Positions 32,085-44,374 of a DNA stretch of 64,000 bases are shown piece by piece (the stretch's first letter is position 1; every line of letters starts with the position of its first letter). Below the pieces are notes generated by a model. It was not told the origin of the DNA, did not search any database, and worked only from the letters and a program-made list of their open reading frames with translations. Source of the stretch: Ariolimax columbianus (taxonomy: Eukaryota > Mollusca > Gastropoda > Stylommatophora > Arionidae); contig JAVGWX010000002.1 of NCBI GenBank assembly GCA_036924085.1, forward strand, positions 52,079,105 through 52,143,104. The letters run 5' to 3'. The position numbers were made by a program, and so were the translations under genes.

Positions 32085-32290
32085 GTAAAGGTAGTCTCAT
32101 AGCAGACACTACTGTCAGGGATGAAGTGTTGGAGATTTCATTGCACAAGACTTTAGCTTTGTATGAGGCAGAATAGCTAGTTCTCTTCCAGCATTTCTTT
32201 ACTTGATAGTTAGCCAGGTACCAATTTACAGCCAATCAACTAGAGCATGTGAATGTAAAGGGATAAAATCTGGCACCTTTGAGCTCTATT
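32085..32290 (-). mobile_element. SINE3 copy
   Basis: Blocks AAAGGTAAAGGTAGTCTCAT, AGCAGACACTACTGTCAGGG, ATGAAGTGTTGGAGA, TTAGCCAGGTACCAATTTAC and a tRNA-like remnant AGAGCATGTGAATGTAAAG. Confidence 0.7.
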
Positions 32291-32339
32291 CCTGCTACTT
32301 GACACAAGGATCCCAGTTAATTATGGGAGAGAGCTACAT

Positions 32340-32840
32340 ATACTTTTGCTTGCACTTTAAAATATTCAAGGCCCACATAGACTTTAAAACATTCAAGGCC
32401 CACATGCGCTTAAAAACATTCAAAGTCCACATACATTTAAGGACATTCTAGGCCCACATGCACTAAAGGACATTCTAGACCCACATACATTTAAGGACAT
32501 TCTAGACTCACATGCACTTAAGGACATTCAAGGCCCACATGTACTTAAGACATTTTAGGTCCACATACACTTAAGGACATTCTAGACCCACCACATGCAC
32601 TTAAAAACATTCAACGTCCACATGCACTTAATGACATTCAAGGCCCACATACATTTAAGAACATTTAATGCCCACATGCACTTCATAATATTCAGTGTCC
32701 GGAATTACTCCAGAACATTAATGGCCCACATGCACTTCAGAACATTCATGGCCCACATGCACATCAGTACATTCAAGCCCCACATACTCTTATGAAAATT
32801 AAAAGCCCACATGCACTTCAGAACATTCATAGCCTGCATG
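32340..32840. repeat. Minisatellite, ~27-28 bp unit, left part
   Basis: Units of CACTTAAGGACATTCAAGGC then CCACATG, about 18 copies, moderately diverged. Met-His-rich frames across it are artefacts. The array is split by a LINE at 32841 and resumes at 33620. Confidence 0.92.
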
Positions 32841-33619
32841 TGTACACAGATGGATCTGCCTCGGTGAGCAATAAAAGGGGAGGCAGTGCAATCTATATCA
32901 AACACTCCAATGACGACATAGAAAATCACTCCATACCAACAAAAGAGACGTGTACCAATTTCAGAGCTGAAGCAAGAGCTGTTCATGCAGCAACTCAGAT
33001 TCTTATCACCCAAAACACAAATTCAAGGAAATCAGTCAATCTAACAGACTCCAAGAGTGTACTCCAAGCCATCTCAAGTCACAAACAAGATAGACTCTCA
33101 CATGAAATAAAATACAACATAGGATTGTTGTCTCAAAAAACAGATTTCGGCCCACTGTGGGATCCCTCGAAACGAGAAAACAGATGAGCTCGCAAAAGCC
33201 GGAAGTGGCAGCAAGCAGATTCCCCATCCACAGAGCTATAAAGAAGCAAAAACACTCATCAAACGATCCATGAGGACAGAATGGAGAGAATAGTACAAAG
33301 AATACAAGCCAGGAAATGACAGCATAGACAAACTTGGCAGAGATGGGCAAACAGATCTTCAGACTCAAGGCCCACCTCCTCAGAATGGGTCTCAGAGACA
33401 CTGCCATGTACGATTGTGGAGCAACTAGGCAAACACCGGAACATATTCTGCAAGAATGCCCTACCTATGCAGACCAAAGAGAGGCAGTCTGGCCTGGGGA
33501 ACTGACCATGCTCGAAAAGCTGTGGGGGACTGACGAAGACCTGAAACACACAGTCTCCTTCGTGAACCTCACCGGACTAGAAGCATAGCATCAGTTGATC
33601 AATGAAGAAGAAGAAGAAA
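32841..33619 (+). mobile_element. RNase H LINE inside the minisatellite, with TSD
   Basis: This 779-bp 5'-truncated copy has the direct repeat AGCCTGCATG at 32831-32840 and 33620-33629 and a (GAA)n tail. It keeps VYTDGSASVSNKRGG (Asp), NFRAEARAVHAA (Glu) and VNLTDSKSVLQ (Asp). A stop and frameshift follow near 33180. Then LRMGLRDTAMYDCGATRQTP, EHILQECPTYADQREAVWPG and LEKLWGTDEDL to the end. The RNase H His/Asp region falls in the damaged part. Confidence 0.93.
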
Positions 33620-33790
33620 AGCCTGCATGCACTTCAGAACATTCAAGGCCCACATGTACCTCAGAACATTCAAGGTCCACATGTACTGACTAACATTCAA
33701 GTACCACATGCACCCAAGAACATTCAAGTCCAACATGCACTTAAGGGCTGTCAAGGCCCATATGCACCCAAGAACATTCAAGATCCATAA
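33620..33790. repeat. Minisatellite, right part after the LINE
   Basis: CACTTCAGAACATTCAAGGC and CCACATG units resume directly after the target-site duplication. Confidence 0.9.
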
Positions 33791-34126
33791 ATCTAGCATC
33801 ATCTCCTAAGTTTCTTGCAATGATTGATTCGCTGCCTAATCTTGAGGACCAATCCATATCAGGGAGCAGAGATAATGTGTGTTGTGTATCACATGGTTTC
33901 ATGATTCATGTTGGTCAGGATAGTCCAGCTTTGTCAACTACAAGTGTCACATGAGCCAATAATACAAAGTTTGTGGACCATTCATGAAAAAAATAACATG
34001 CAAATCTCTTTTTTTATGAAACCAAAAACACTTGATCTCATTTTGTTGCTGTTTTCTCAGCGTAAAAAAAACATACATTGCCACCACCTGCCAAACTGGA
34101 GAGTAAAACAGCAGCATGTGACATGA
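33791..34126. other. Intron 8 sequence, no feature recognised
   Basis: Ordinary composition, with no repeat match in the window. Confidence 0.4.
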
Positions 34127-34480
34127 TTGTTTGTTGTTTAATGCCCACAATGAGCGCCCTGAAAAGGACATTAAGTGGAAAGTTGTAGTAGCTTTCCTCA
34201 CATCCCAAGCAGCGCTGATGAAGGTGGACCACGGTCCTCCAGACAGTTGTGCTATCCTTGGCTTCATTTGTGTGGCGCTCACTAGTGTGGGGATCACATC
34301 GATCCACATCTTGTCAGTCAGGCTGCCTTGAAAACAGCCTGTTCCAGGGAACGCTACAAGGAAGAGAAATTGTGGTCTTGGTCAGTGTATTGTGCCTGAC
34401 GCGACGTCCTGGTCAGTGTGACGTGTCTGACTGGACTAGCGTCTCAGTTCCTTGTGACATGATTGAAGAATTATAGTTCA
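34127..34480 (-). mobile_element. SINE2, near full-length, reverse
   Basis: It starts with TTGTTTGTTGTTTAATGCCC (tail in reverse) and contains AGCGCCCTGAAAAGGACATT, CTGATGAAGGTGGACCACGG, TTGTGCTATCCTTGGCTTCA and TTGGTCAGTGTATTGTGCCT. The TGGTCAGTGT module repeats at the right end, as in the 13989 copy. Confidence 0.8.
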
Positions 34481-34489
34481 TCAAAGTGG

Positions 34490-35010
34490 AAAATTCTGTT
34501 CAAACTGCTTGGCTGAAGTACAGGCACTAAACATTGCTGCAGAAATAATAAACACCACCAAGCCAGTGTCAGCAGGTTTGAATTCCTTACAGATACAATG
34601 TCAGTTCTGGAAGATCTCAAGAGTGATAAACAGTCAGATCTTTGGAAAACCTAAGGCGAACTAAAAGTCAAAAGAAGGGTAGGGGATATCATCATGCTGT
34701 GGTATACTATGAAACTAGAGAGCGGACAAGTTAGTGAAAGAGGGAGCAACACAAGAAAAGAAAGAACAAACTTTCACCTCCTAGGAAAAGAAGACCCTTA
34801 TCCAAGCCATAAGGAAAGTTGACTAAATGAGACACCTATCATTACTTTGTTGAAGTGGAGCAATTGATCCCTGTTCCACAGGAGAACAGAACATAACAGA
34901 TATTAAATAAGCATTTACACAGACTAAACTTGACCCCATCACCAATGTGTATGTGCAGACAAGCAGCACAATCAGCGGAACACATCTTTCAAGAATGTTA
35001 TATGTTTAGG
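34490..35010 (+). mobile_element. RNase H LINE relic, heavily decayed
   Basis: ADKLVKEGA (end of RNase H) and RLNLTPSPMCMCRQAAQSAE followed by HIFQECYMF (Cys-tail) survive in different frames. Confidence 0.6.
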
Positions 35011-35140
35011 CAATTGGGCCCTGGTTACATTTGGCCCTGGTTACATTTGGCCCATGGGGCTGAGTCAGACCCTGGTTACATTGAGCCCACAGGGTTGTAG
35101 TTGGGCTCTAATCACTTTTGGCCCACAGGGTTGAAGTTGG
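35010..35140. repeat. Short tandem repeat, GGCCCTGGTTACATT type
   Basis: TGGTTACATTTGGCCC and TGGGCTCTAATCACTTTTGG variants repeat about five times. Confidence 0.7.
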
Positions 35141-35379
35141 GCCACTAGGAATAAAGAGGGCAACTGTCAGTCAAACTTTAATTGTCCAATTTTTGCAGAA
35201 AAAATGAACAGTGAGATTCTGAATGTGTAGAGAGAAAAAAAATGCAGTGATGTTTTGGTAAACAAGACCTTCCATGGAGAATAACAAACGGGTTAAAGCA
35301 CAGCTTATTTGAGGGCTTTCCTCTTTCTAGTTATGCTCTTCTGTTATTTACTTCACATTTTCGCTGTCTTACATTTCCT

Positions 35380-36190
35380 CTCTATGCTAAAAATTGATAA
35401 ATACACATAGATAATGACTCAGTCTCATTGACAGCACAAGGTATCTTTAAGGGCAGCAACAAACTCCCTCCACTTCACTCGGTCTTAGATCATCCGTTAT
35501 AGAGTTCACCAGTTCTCGTTAACGACTTTCATTTTGTTTTCTATAGTTCTTCACCAAGTGTCTTAGAATGACTTCCATTTTTGCTTCCCTCTGGGTTCCA
35601 ATTCAATTCAAGTGCCATCTCCGCAGTGAAGTTTGACTGCAATGGACCTCCAATATCCTCTGTCTTGACTTGAATGTACGCTCTGTCAGACTGACATTTG
35701 TCCATCTTTTGATGCTGCTCTCCCACTTATATCACTGCTCGCCACTTGTCCGCCGATCTTCAACCTTCCCCTCCAGTATTGTTTTGAATAAAGTATTGTG
35801 TCTTTTTATATGACAAAAATATTTTACTTGCCAAATTTTAATATCTGTCAAAAGTTCTCTACCCATGCCTACTGTTGTCAGGACATCGCTATTTGTTTAT
35901 TTCTCTTTCAATGAAATGAGACACATTCTACATTTCGAGGGCCTCTAATTTGTTTTCCAACTGTTTTTTCGTATTCCATATTTCTGCACCGAATAATAAT
36001 GTTGAATATCTATAACACCATAGCATGATGGTCCGGGTGATGTTGCCAGGTTCTCTTCTTAGGACATCATCAATTCAATTCCCATCATTCATCGTTATGA
36101 TGGTGTGCAATTCTTCTTGGTTGCTTCACATATGTCCTTCTGAATCTGCTTCTTTTTTGGTTTTTCAATAGTAGGTTGGGACATTGGACT
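35380..36190 (-). mobile_element. LINE relic, RT thumb and tail
   Basis: The minus strand has SDRAYIQVKTEDIGGPLQS-like residues. Upstream are TIMLWCYRYSTLLFGAEIW and a KKQLENKLEALEM-like piece, typical of the post-RT region. Many stops. Confidence 0.55.
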
Positions 36191-36356
36191 TGTCTATGCT
36201 GTGCTCTAAACTATTATACCAGTTGTGCATAAACATGACTGTCTCAGCAGATTTTTTCAGCACTATGTAACTTGTCTTTCATTTAAGTTGGAGAGCACCA
36301 CACTATCACTATACTCCTCATGGAGTCAATAGATTTGGAAAATATTAAATACTGTT

Positions 36357-36705
36357 CATTTCATTTGGAATCATGAGCTGCAGTGGTCAGCGACCCATAG
36401 TTGACTGCTAGCGTAAGGGCCTGCGAACCAGAGCTGCCAAGACCCTTCTACACCTCCACACAGTGATCTTGGATAACAGGCTGCAGCAGGGCAGACTGGC
36501 TAAGGAGAAGGGATCGAAGAGGGAAGGCTAACCCGTTACTCAATAGATGCCTGCTGAAGTCAAATGTGTTAGACCGAAAGGTGCAAATATGGCAGTCAAG
36601 TTGTAAACTATGACAACGCGCATTCCGTTCTCTAGACTACATCTGCAACTTAAGCCGTTTTCATGACTTGGTAGCAGGAGATTTAGAACAAATGAAGTCA
36701 AGTCA
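36357..36705 (+). mobile_element. SINE1 copy
   Basis: CATGAGCTGCAGTGGTCAGC, GAACCAGAGCTGCCAAGACC, GGATCGAAGAGGGAAGGC, TGCTGAAGTCAAATGTGTTA and a GAGATTTAGAACAAATGAAG tail. Flanks TACTGTTCATT / TACTGTTTATT suggest an imperfect TSD. Confidence 0.85.
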
Positions 36706-37394
36706 TACTGTTTATTAGTCCTTCCTACAAGCCCACATGTATATGATTTTACTAAAAATAAGCTTTATCAGTGAACAAAGAGTTAATTTTTATTTTAAAG
36801 TATTTTGCCATGTAAATGTGAACCACTTTTGAATGCTTCATCTATTTTTGTATGCTTTTTTATATACTGCTTTGCATTCAAGTATTAATTCTACCTTCAA
36901 TTAACAATTGATTTGACTGCTGGGCATTGCTTTCTCATGCTTTAAATACTAGACTTTGATCTTTAGCAGCATGGAGCATCACTTTATACACATGAAAGAT
37001 CTGCTGAAAGCACTTTAGCTGTTCTCAACCACCTTATTTTTTTGCATTGTTCTTTTTGCCGTGCTGCAGTGAATGCTTTGATTAATAATTTTCTAGCATA
37101 CTATTCATTATTTGTTTAATAAACTGTCATTTCATTCTTCTTGACATGAAACAAATATTTGCATTTTATTTACATGTTATATACACAATTTGTGTATACA
37201 GCTTATGTTTTCTATAAAGCAGTAACATTCTTTAAGCAGTCTATTTAAAGACTCTGAAAGCAGTTGCAATTTTAACATTTATTTGTAATATTTGTTCTGC
37301 TAAGCTACTGTAAAAACTCTGATTTCTTATTTACTACAAATTTGAACTCCAACTACTTAATTAAATATTAATCCTTCCTTTTTCTTTAAAATTC
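36706..37394. other. AT-rich intron 8 sequence, no feature
   Basis: Long A/T-rich text without repeats or coding similarity. Confidence 0.5.
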
Positions 37395-37800
37395 AATTGG
37401 GTGCTAAAAGTCAATAGGTATACAGGAAGGTTTACTAAAAGCTAATGGGGTACAGGAAGGTTTATTAGAAGTCAAGGGATTACAGGAAGAATTGGTGCTA
37501 AAAGCCACGGAGTGTATGAAGGTTTACTAGAAGTCAAAGGGGTATGTGAAAAGTTCACTTAGAGTCAAAGGGGTGAGTGATTATTTACTAAAAGCCATGG
37601 ATTTGCGAGAAGGTTTCATAAAAGTCTAGGGGGTGCACTAAGGTTCACTAAAAGTCATAGAATGCGTGGAGGTTTACTAATAGTGTCGGGGTATGGAAAA
37701 GTTTAGTAAAAAGCAGAGGTATGTGAAGGTTTACTAAACACTAAGGGTATGTGAAGGTCTACTAATAGCCATGGAGAGGCATGAATGTTTACTAAAAACC
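37395..37800. repeat. Degenerate minisatellite, ~35 bp unit
   Basis: Variants of GGTATGTGAAGGTTTACTAA then AAGTCAAGGGG occur about 11 times, strongly diverged. Confidence 0.8.
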
Positions 37801-38505
37801 TTGAAACCTAGGACAGGTATGGGCAACTTTACTTGGATCAAGGGCCGTGTGATAAGTTAAGCAGACAACCTACAGCTAGGCCAGACTAACAAAAATCGGT
37901 TTACACGTGCCATTGACATTTGGACATTTTGTATGGGTTTTGTACATGTCCAACATGAATTATACATATTATTTCATTGAGATGACTAGCATCATTACAG
38001 AATTTATTCTCATTACTGAAGTTCACAAGCAGAGGTTAATAAGGCTGAGGAATAAAGGCTGCTTGTCCCTGCAGTCACCAATCACTACTGTCCATGTTTT
38101 TATTTCATCTCAGAGAGAAAACAATCTATGCCATAATGAGGTTTGTCCTCATGGTTCGAGGACTGACATCCAAATCATTCGCCTAGCTGTGATAACAGCT
38201 TTTTTGAAAGTTAGGAATACCTTAATTTGTTTTTAAGTAAACATATGTTTTAAAGGACATTTTAAAGAAAGTAGAGTCCTTTCATTGTCCCTGACAGATC
38301 AACAGCTAAATCAACAAATATGTTGAATTCTGTCTACAAGAGTGTAAGCATTTCAACTTAACCCATTAGAAACCCATACACCAGACCAACCAAAATCCAT
38401 TCAAAAAGGTGATCACACTGTGTATGAGTCTAATGCAAGCTTGAAAAATACATTGGGGGGGGGAGGGGTGTTCTGTGAAACAATAAGCATATGATCTTTC
38501 TTATC
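37801..38505. other. Intron 8 sequence, no feature recognised
   Basis: A 109-codon frame at 37907-38236 has no recognisable motif and looks like chance. Confidence 0.4.
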
Positions 38506-38509
38506 TCAT

Positions 38510-39130
38510 CTTTCGTCTGCCCCGTAACCAGGTAGTTATGAACAACATCTGAGTACATCATGAACTGTCCGTCGCCATCGTATTCTATACATTGCAGTTT
38601 CAGTTAATGTCATACCCGTTCACTTGCGAATATAATCTGTCCAGCGCATCTTAGGGCGACCTCTCATTTTCTTGCCTGTAACTGCGCCTCGGAGTATCAC
38701 ATTGGGCAAACCATGAGAACGTATCACATGGCTGTACCAGTACAGCTCATGTGATCTGACAATTAAAAGGTATATATATATATATATACATATACACTAA
38801 CATTCATGACATGATCTCGATACAATATTCCATGGATCTTTCAAAAAACACATCTCCTTAGTCTGGATTATTTACTTCTGTGCATCATTTAATGTTTGTG
38901 TTTCACAAGAATACAAGCACACAGATAGTATCAATGTCTGCACTAAATTGATTTTAGGGATCAGAGATATGTTTTTCAGTAATGTAAGACTTGTCATAAC
39001 CTGAACTGCCCTTGTTCGTAGTTCCACTCTGGCACCTTCATAGCCAATGACATACCCCAAATATTTGAATTGATAAACTGTTTCAAATGCTTGGTCATCG
39101 ATAGTGATATTGTCACTGAACAACACACCC
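38510..39130 (-). mobile_element. LINE relic, RT thumb and tail, split by a TA repeat
   Basis: The minus frame 38872-39126 gives ITIDDQAFETVYQFKYLGYV and LILSVCLYSCETQTLNDAQ. After a TA microsatellite at 38771-38790 the tail continues with WYSHVIRSHGLPNVILRGAV, TGKKMRGRPKMRWTDYIRK and MYRIRWRRTVHD. Confidence 0.85.
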
Positions 39131-39382
39131 CATCATCGTTCATCATTAGTTCTGTCAAACACGTGTTATCGTTAAATATGATGAAGTAATTATAATTTTA
39201 AATAAGATAAAATTGACATTTCTTTACATTTTTTGCCATTAATAGTGAAGGAAGTGGACAAGTGTAATCCAAGCAGGGACTATTTGTACATATTAAACCA
39301 TCTGGTAGAACCAGTTAGGAATAAGATAAACACATTTTGGATTGATTTGATTTGGATAGTCGAGTTGATAAGGAAAAACCAC

Positions 39383-39442
39383 TGTCGGTTAACTTAACTT
39401 AACTTAATTGGTTTAGAAGACTCTACAGAGTCTGTATACAAC
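39383..39442 (-). mobile_element. CR1-like LINE 3' terminus only, reverse
   Basis: TTAACTTAACTTAACTTAAT followed by TGGTTTAGAAGACTCTACAG is the reverse complement of the family 3' end and its repeat tail. The insertion is only about 60 bp. Confidence 0.8.
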
Positions 39443-39830
39443 CAGTCTTTTGGAGGGTGGTTTAGCTGATGTGCGAGTCCATTTTAATAGACTCAAACAC
39501 TAGAGCTAGGTAGATTCGCAGCCAGTTAGGCGCCATCTACAGCTGCTCTTAACAAACCACCTGGGAAAGGTACAAATAACTTGGGTAGATTTTTGGCTTG
39601 AATTTTGTCCAGGCAGCGGCAGTTAAGCCTACTTTTTTATTTTTCCAACTGCCATGGAATGTTTAATATGCTCAACACTGAATACGGGAGTCCAATTTCA
39701 CTACTCAGAGATCAAGGGAATTTTTACCAGAAGATCCACGTGAAAAAAATCCCAGTCTTTATGATTTGAACCTGCGCCGTCCAGCATCTGAGGTGGGTAC
39801 CTTGCCTCGTGACCACTGAGTTCCCCTAAG
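39443..39830 (-). mobile_element. SINE5, tRNA-derived, reverse
   Basis: It shares with 45600-46030 the order TAGGTAGATTCGCAGCC, GGCAGTTAAGCCTAC, CCAACTGCCATGGAATG, CTACTCAGAGATCA, AGATCCACGTGAAAAAAATC and CCAGTC. The right end is a tRNA head in reverse (box B near TTTGAACCTGCG, box A near GACCACTGAG). Confidence 0.85.
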
Positions 39831-42800
39831 TATGGGTCGGAGAAGGAAATAGTAATTGGAAGTAAGGGAGATTCTAGTGAGGAAACAGAACACAGGGACA
39901 GGCTAAAGATAGGCCTAAAACAGGGTGCTATATATGATGCAGTCAAAGGTGAGAGTTCGAGCATGGAAGTGTAAAAATAAGTAGTGGAAAAGCAAAAGCA
40001 AAAATGATAAAGCAAAAGCAAAAATTTGAGAACCAAAAAAATAACAAACTAAAATGTTTTTCATGCAAATGTGAGAAGCATAGTAAATAAAAGAAAAGAA
40101 TTAGAACTGTATTTAGAAGAATAAAAACCAGATATAATAGGATTAACAGAATCATGAACATATGAGGACATTGCAAATAGGGAAGTTGAAATAGAGAGAT
40201 ATACAATGTTAAGGAAAGATAGGGTAGTTGGAGACAAGGCTAAGGGAGGTAGCGTTTTAGTATAGGGTACGAATTTAGTTAATATAGCTTATCAAAAATT
40301 ATCTATCATCTGGCAACAAAAATGAAAATGTATGGGGAGAAAAAAAAAGTGGGGGGTGAAAAAACAGTGATTGGAGTATGCTACAGATGCCCATCAATTC
40401 AAAAAGAGGAAGATGAGGAGCTGGTTAGTAGCATAGAAAAGGCAAGTACAGGGAAATTATTATTAATGAAGGATTTCAACTTTCCAGAAATAAAATTAGA
40501 TATGGCAGAAGTACTTGTTGAGTCAAAACTGTTTGATAATTGCATAACTGGCAAAATTTTCATTCAACATGTAGAAGCAGCTACCATAGGCAAAAACACG
40601 CTCAACCTAGTTTTTATTACAGAGGAAAATATGATTTAAAATGTTATCGTTGGGGAACTGATTGGCTCAAGTGATCATCAGATCATCCATTGAGATCTTA
40701 TAGCAAGGAAATAGGTAAACATAAATACGCGACCATTCAACCTCTCTAAGGCAGATGTTAAGAAGATGAAAGAGGCGCCGAGCCACATAATCTGGAAAGA
40801 TGTTGTCTTAGAAACGATGTTGAACAAGAGGGGGGAGAGTTTCAAAACAGTTTTAGAAAAGCTAAAACAGGAATGTGTTCCATGTCGGGAGGTAAACCCC
40901 AAGCGTATAAAGTGAATAACTAGATTTGTAGTCAAATATAGAAGAGCTAAAACTAAAGCATGGAAAAATATATAGTCAGATAAATCAAAAGAAACATATT
41001 AAAAATATTTGGACAAGTAAAACATATCTTAGAAAGTGAATAAAGCAGCAAAAATAGACTTCGAAAAAAACAACTTGCTTATAAGATCAAGACTGATAGT
41101 AAAAGCTTCTTTTCTTATGTTAGAAATAAACAAAGAACGAAAGATAAAGTAGACCATCTCATAGATTGCACAGGAAAAATAATAAGTGAGAATAGGGCGG
41201 CAGCTCATCTACTCAATCAGTACTTTGACACAGTATACACAAAAGAAGACTGCTCCAAAATTCCTGAGCCTATAGATATTTTCCAAAGAGAAAAGGATAC
41301 AGCGGGATTAAGATCAATCTGTATTACAGAGGAAATGGTTTTTAAAAAATTGGAGGGGTTGAAAGTGCATTAATGTCCAGGGCAAGATGGTATTTATGTT
41401 TGAAATTAAAGACCAACTAGCAAAACCATTAGCTACATTATGTTCTCAATCATTTACAAAAGGGATTGTTCCAGGGAATTGGAAAGATGTAGGAGGGATC
41501 CCCTTATTCAAAAAGGGCAAAAAATCGGATCCAGAAAATTATAGACCGGTGAGTTTAACAAGCATAGTCTGTAAATTCTTAGAGTTAATAATCAAAGAAA
41601 ACTTTGTAATGCATTTAGACAAGTTTAATCTAATCAGAAACAGTTAGCGCATCGGTTTGCTAGAGGGAGATATAGCTTAACAAATCTATTAAAATTCATG
41701 GAGGAGATAACTTAAATAATAGATAAAGGGAAGCCAGTGGATGTTATTTATCTAGATATCTAGATTTTGCAAAGGAAAGCCTTTGATAGAGCACCTCATC
41801 ACAGATTTTTCGAAAGTTAAAATCACATGGAATAGGTGGGGAAGTTGCTAAATAGATTGAAAATTAGTTAACGAGAAGAAGGTAGAGAGTGGGCATAAAT
41901 AAGGAGTACTCTGAGTGGTGTGAAGTAAAAAATGGAGTGCCACAGGGCTCGGATTTGGGACCAATTTTGTTCTTGATATATAAACAATTTGGACATAGGT
42001 ATTGGATCCATGATTGCAAAATTCGCTGATGACACAAAACTATGCGGTAGTGTCTCATCTAAAGCAGAAGGGGATATATTGAGGTTGGATTTAGATCAAA
42101 TTAAAGAATGGTCTGTAAGCTGGCAAATGAAATTTAATGTAGATAAATGTAGAGTCATCCACTTAGGTAGATCCAATATGGAACATAATTACAGAATGGG
42201 AGAGAACAATATTAGAATGATATAAAAGGAAAGGGACCTAGGGGTTATAGATCATATAGGCAAAATAAGTGAGCAATTCCAGGTAGCAGTGAAAAAGGCA
42301 AATGCAATGTTAGGTATGGTCAAAATAAATGTTAAACATAGCAGCAAGGAAGCGATAGTGGAACTGTATAAAGCATTAGTTAGACCTAGATTGGAATACT
42401 GTGTACAAGTGTGGAGTCCTTATCGTATAGGAGATATAGACATGCTGGAAAGGATACAAAAAAGAGTGACAAAGCTGATAGTGGGATTCTAGAATTACAG
42501 TTATGAGGAAAGTTTCAGAAAAAACGGCCTAATGTGTCTAGAAAAGAGAAGAATTTGAGGTGACTTAATACAGGTTTATAAGATATTAAAAGGAAAGGAT
42601 AAATTAGACTAAAACAAGTTTTTCAAAATACAACCACCTGCAAGAACAAGAGTACATAGCTACAAATTAACTAAAAAAATGTCCACATTAGATATTAGAA
42701 AATACTTTTTTAGTCAGAGAGTGGTTAATGCTTGGACTGCATTTACACAGAAAATTGTGGAGGCAAGGATAATTAATGCATTTAAGAATAGATTGGATGT

Positions 42801-42870
42801 GCATAGTTTTTAGGGCAAGGAAATGTAAATGAAACTGCAGAGTCTTCTAAACCAGCATGAAAATGTTAAG
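39831..42870 (+). mobile_element. CR1-like LINE, longest copy (endonuclease to 3' end), degraded
   Basis: Endonuclease pieces: from about 40045 a degraded N-terminus, then the frame 40322-40639 with TVIGVCYRCPS and KDFNFPEIKLD (GDFNFP-type motif, first residue changed). RT pieces: DQLAKPLATLCSQSFTKGIV, GNWKDVGGIPLFKKGKKSDP and ENYRPVSLTSIVCKFLELII. Motif B and FADDTKLCGS (motif C) follow, then RLEYCVQVWSPYRIGDIDML. The 3' end is CAGAGTCTTCTAAACCAG with GTTAAGTTAAG. Stops and frameshifts throughout; not active. Confidence 0.92.
41387..42492 (+). pseudogene. CR1-like reverse transcriptase, broken over several frames
   Basis: Three separate frames (41387-41647, 41989-42225, 42289-42492) cover RT start, palm and thumb. 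The FADD catalytic motif is intact at about 42019-42030, but the motif A region near 41760 is disrupted by a duplication (TCTAGATATCTAGATTTTGC) and a shift. Confidence 0.85.
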
Positions 42871-43149
42871 TTAAGATTTATTGTTTGATTTGATTTATTG
42901 TATTAGAAGACACAATTAGTTGAATTCTTTATTATTAAAAGGGTACATATAAAGCATTATAAAAATATATTTACGTAATTTCTTATAATAAAACTCTGCA
43001 GGGGTAAAAAAATATGTACAAAATAGTGTACATTTCTGTACACTGAAGGGAATGCAAAAATAGCAAATGAAGTGAGTGGTACCTGAAATGTATGATCATG
43101 TCACATTAATACTTATTTAATCATACTGTGTTTTGATTGGTTCTTTCAG
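42871..43149. other. End of intron 8
   Basis: AT-rich, leading to the exon 9 acceptor (GGTTCTTTCAG). No feature. Confidence 0.5.
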
Positions 43150-43244
43150 AAGTGGACTTCAATATGGGATACTTGTACGATGATGTGCAAGATGGTAGCA
43201 CAGCTCAGCCACAGAACAGCACAGAAACAATTTCCCATGCTCAG
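43150..43244 (+). CDS. ARHGAP17-like: RhoGAP (RICH/nadrin family) exon 9: EVDFN segment
   Basis: The exon is 95 bp with acceptor GGTTCTTTCAG and donor GCTCAG|GTATTC. Two bases complete Glu. It encodes VDFNMGYLYDDVQDGSTAQP then QNSTETISHAQ, ending on a codon boundary. In vertebrate RICH proteins FFPG is followed by E-[IV]-E-F-N, so direct splicing from exon 7 gives the ancestral-like FFPG-EVDFN join. Exon 8 can be inserted between them in frame. Confidence 0.9.
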
Positions 43245-44024
43245 GTATTCTTGACTCTGAATGTGGCTTTTAGTAAATATTTCTGTACCCCTTTGACTTT
43301 TAGTAAACTTTCTCATACCCTCTTCGCTGTAAATTAACATTTCTGTACATCCTGAGCCTTTTAAGTAAGGCTATGCTAATAACACTGCCTGACCCAGTAA
43401 GGTGGGAGGTTATGCTTCAATTGAATCTTTTTAAGTAGTTGGTTGTGAATATAAAAACAAAAGCTAAGTTTATTCAAGTTTTAAAATACAGCAGCATTTT
43501 CTGTTGCTATTAAATTATAAAACACTCTAAAAAATAATGCAAGTAAATGTACATATACTAATATAGCTAAAATAATAGATTTTCAATATTATTTTTGAGT
43601 CAGACAATGTTGGATGGGAGGAGTGACATTCTGACACATGGTGAAAAGGGTGCATGGGACAAAAAAGGTTGAAGACCTCTGTGCCATGGCTTATTATCGG
43701 CATAGCAGGTAAAGTGCATATCTCTTGCAGCAAAGTGACTGGGCTTGTGACTCTTTTGCAGAATTTCCAGTTTACAGAGTTGTAAAAAACAGGTACTTGG
43801 CTCTCAGATAGGGATGACATAGTAATGAAGACAGGAACAGGTCACCCCCACCTCATAAAATTGAAGTCATACTTGAGGAAATTGAACACTTCCTTTGGAA
43901 GGACCATAGTTGGATTACAATTGTTTTACTTGGAATATATACTGAAATGGAGCAAGGACTTTATTTGCTCAAACTGTGGCTTGAACCTTGTTGTGGATTT
44001 TATTTTCCCCTTTTTGTTTTCTAG

Positions 44025-44137
44025 GCGACACCTGTTCAACAGGCAGCCCAGAATTCAGTCCAACCTCAAAGTCCGGGCATATCACCTGTGCCCTCCAGTC
44101 ATTCTTCTTCCAGCAGTCTACCAGTGCTTTCAGAAAG
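44025..44137 (+). CDS. ARHGAP17-like: RhoGAP (RICH/nadrin family) exon 10: Gln/Ser/Pro-rich
   Basis: The exon is 113 bp with acceptor TTTTTGTTTTCTAG and donor GAAAG|GTAAAG. It encodes ATPVQQAAQNSVQPQSPGIS then PVPSSHSSSSSLPVLSE, and ends with two bases (AG) that exon 11 completes to Ser. Composition and position fit the disordered C-terminal tail of RICH proteins. No domain is visible. Intron 9 before it is the shortest in the gene at 780 bp. Confidence 0.85.
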
Positions 44138-44374
44138 GTAAAGCTCCCTTAAATATGTAACTTAGACTAAACTAGTACTGGGACCCCTTGAAACATGAAA
44201 CTACAGCCGGCCACCTCTTTAACTGCCTTTCATCGGGTTGCGTGAAGGTTATTCCAGAATTGTGGTTTGAGCAATCGAACCAGTTCCTGTAACCTTTGGA
44301 TTTGTATGATTTTAGGAAAAGGAACGCGTGGCTTGGGGAGTGTGAGCGCCGTCCCAGGAGGTTCAAATCATGTC

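Noticed and set aside
38771..38790. TATA-box-like promoter
   Set aside because: It is a TA microsatellite inside a dead LINE tail, with no gene starting downstream.
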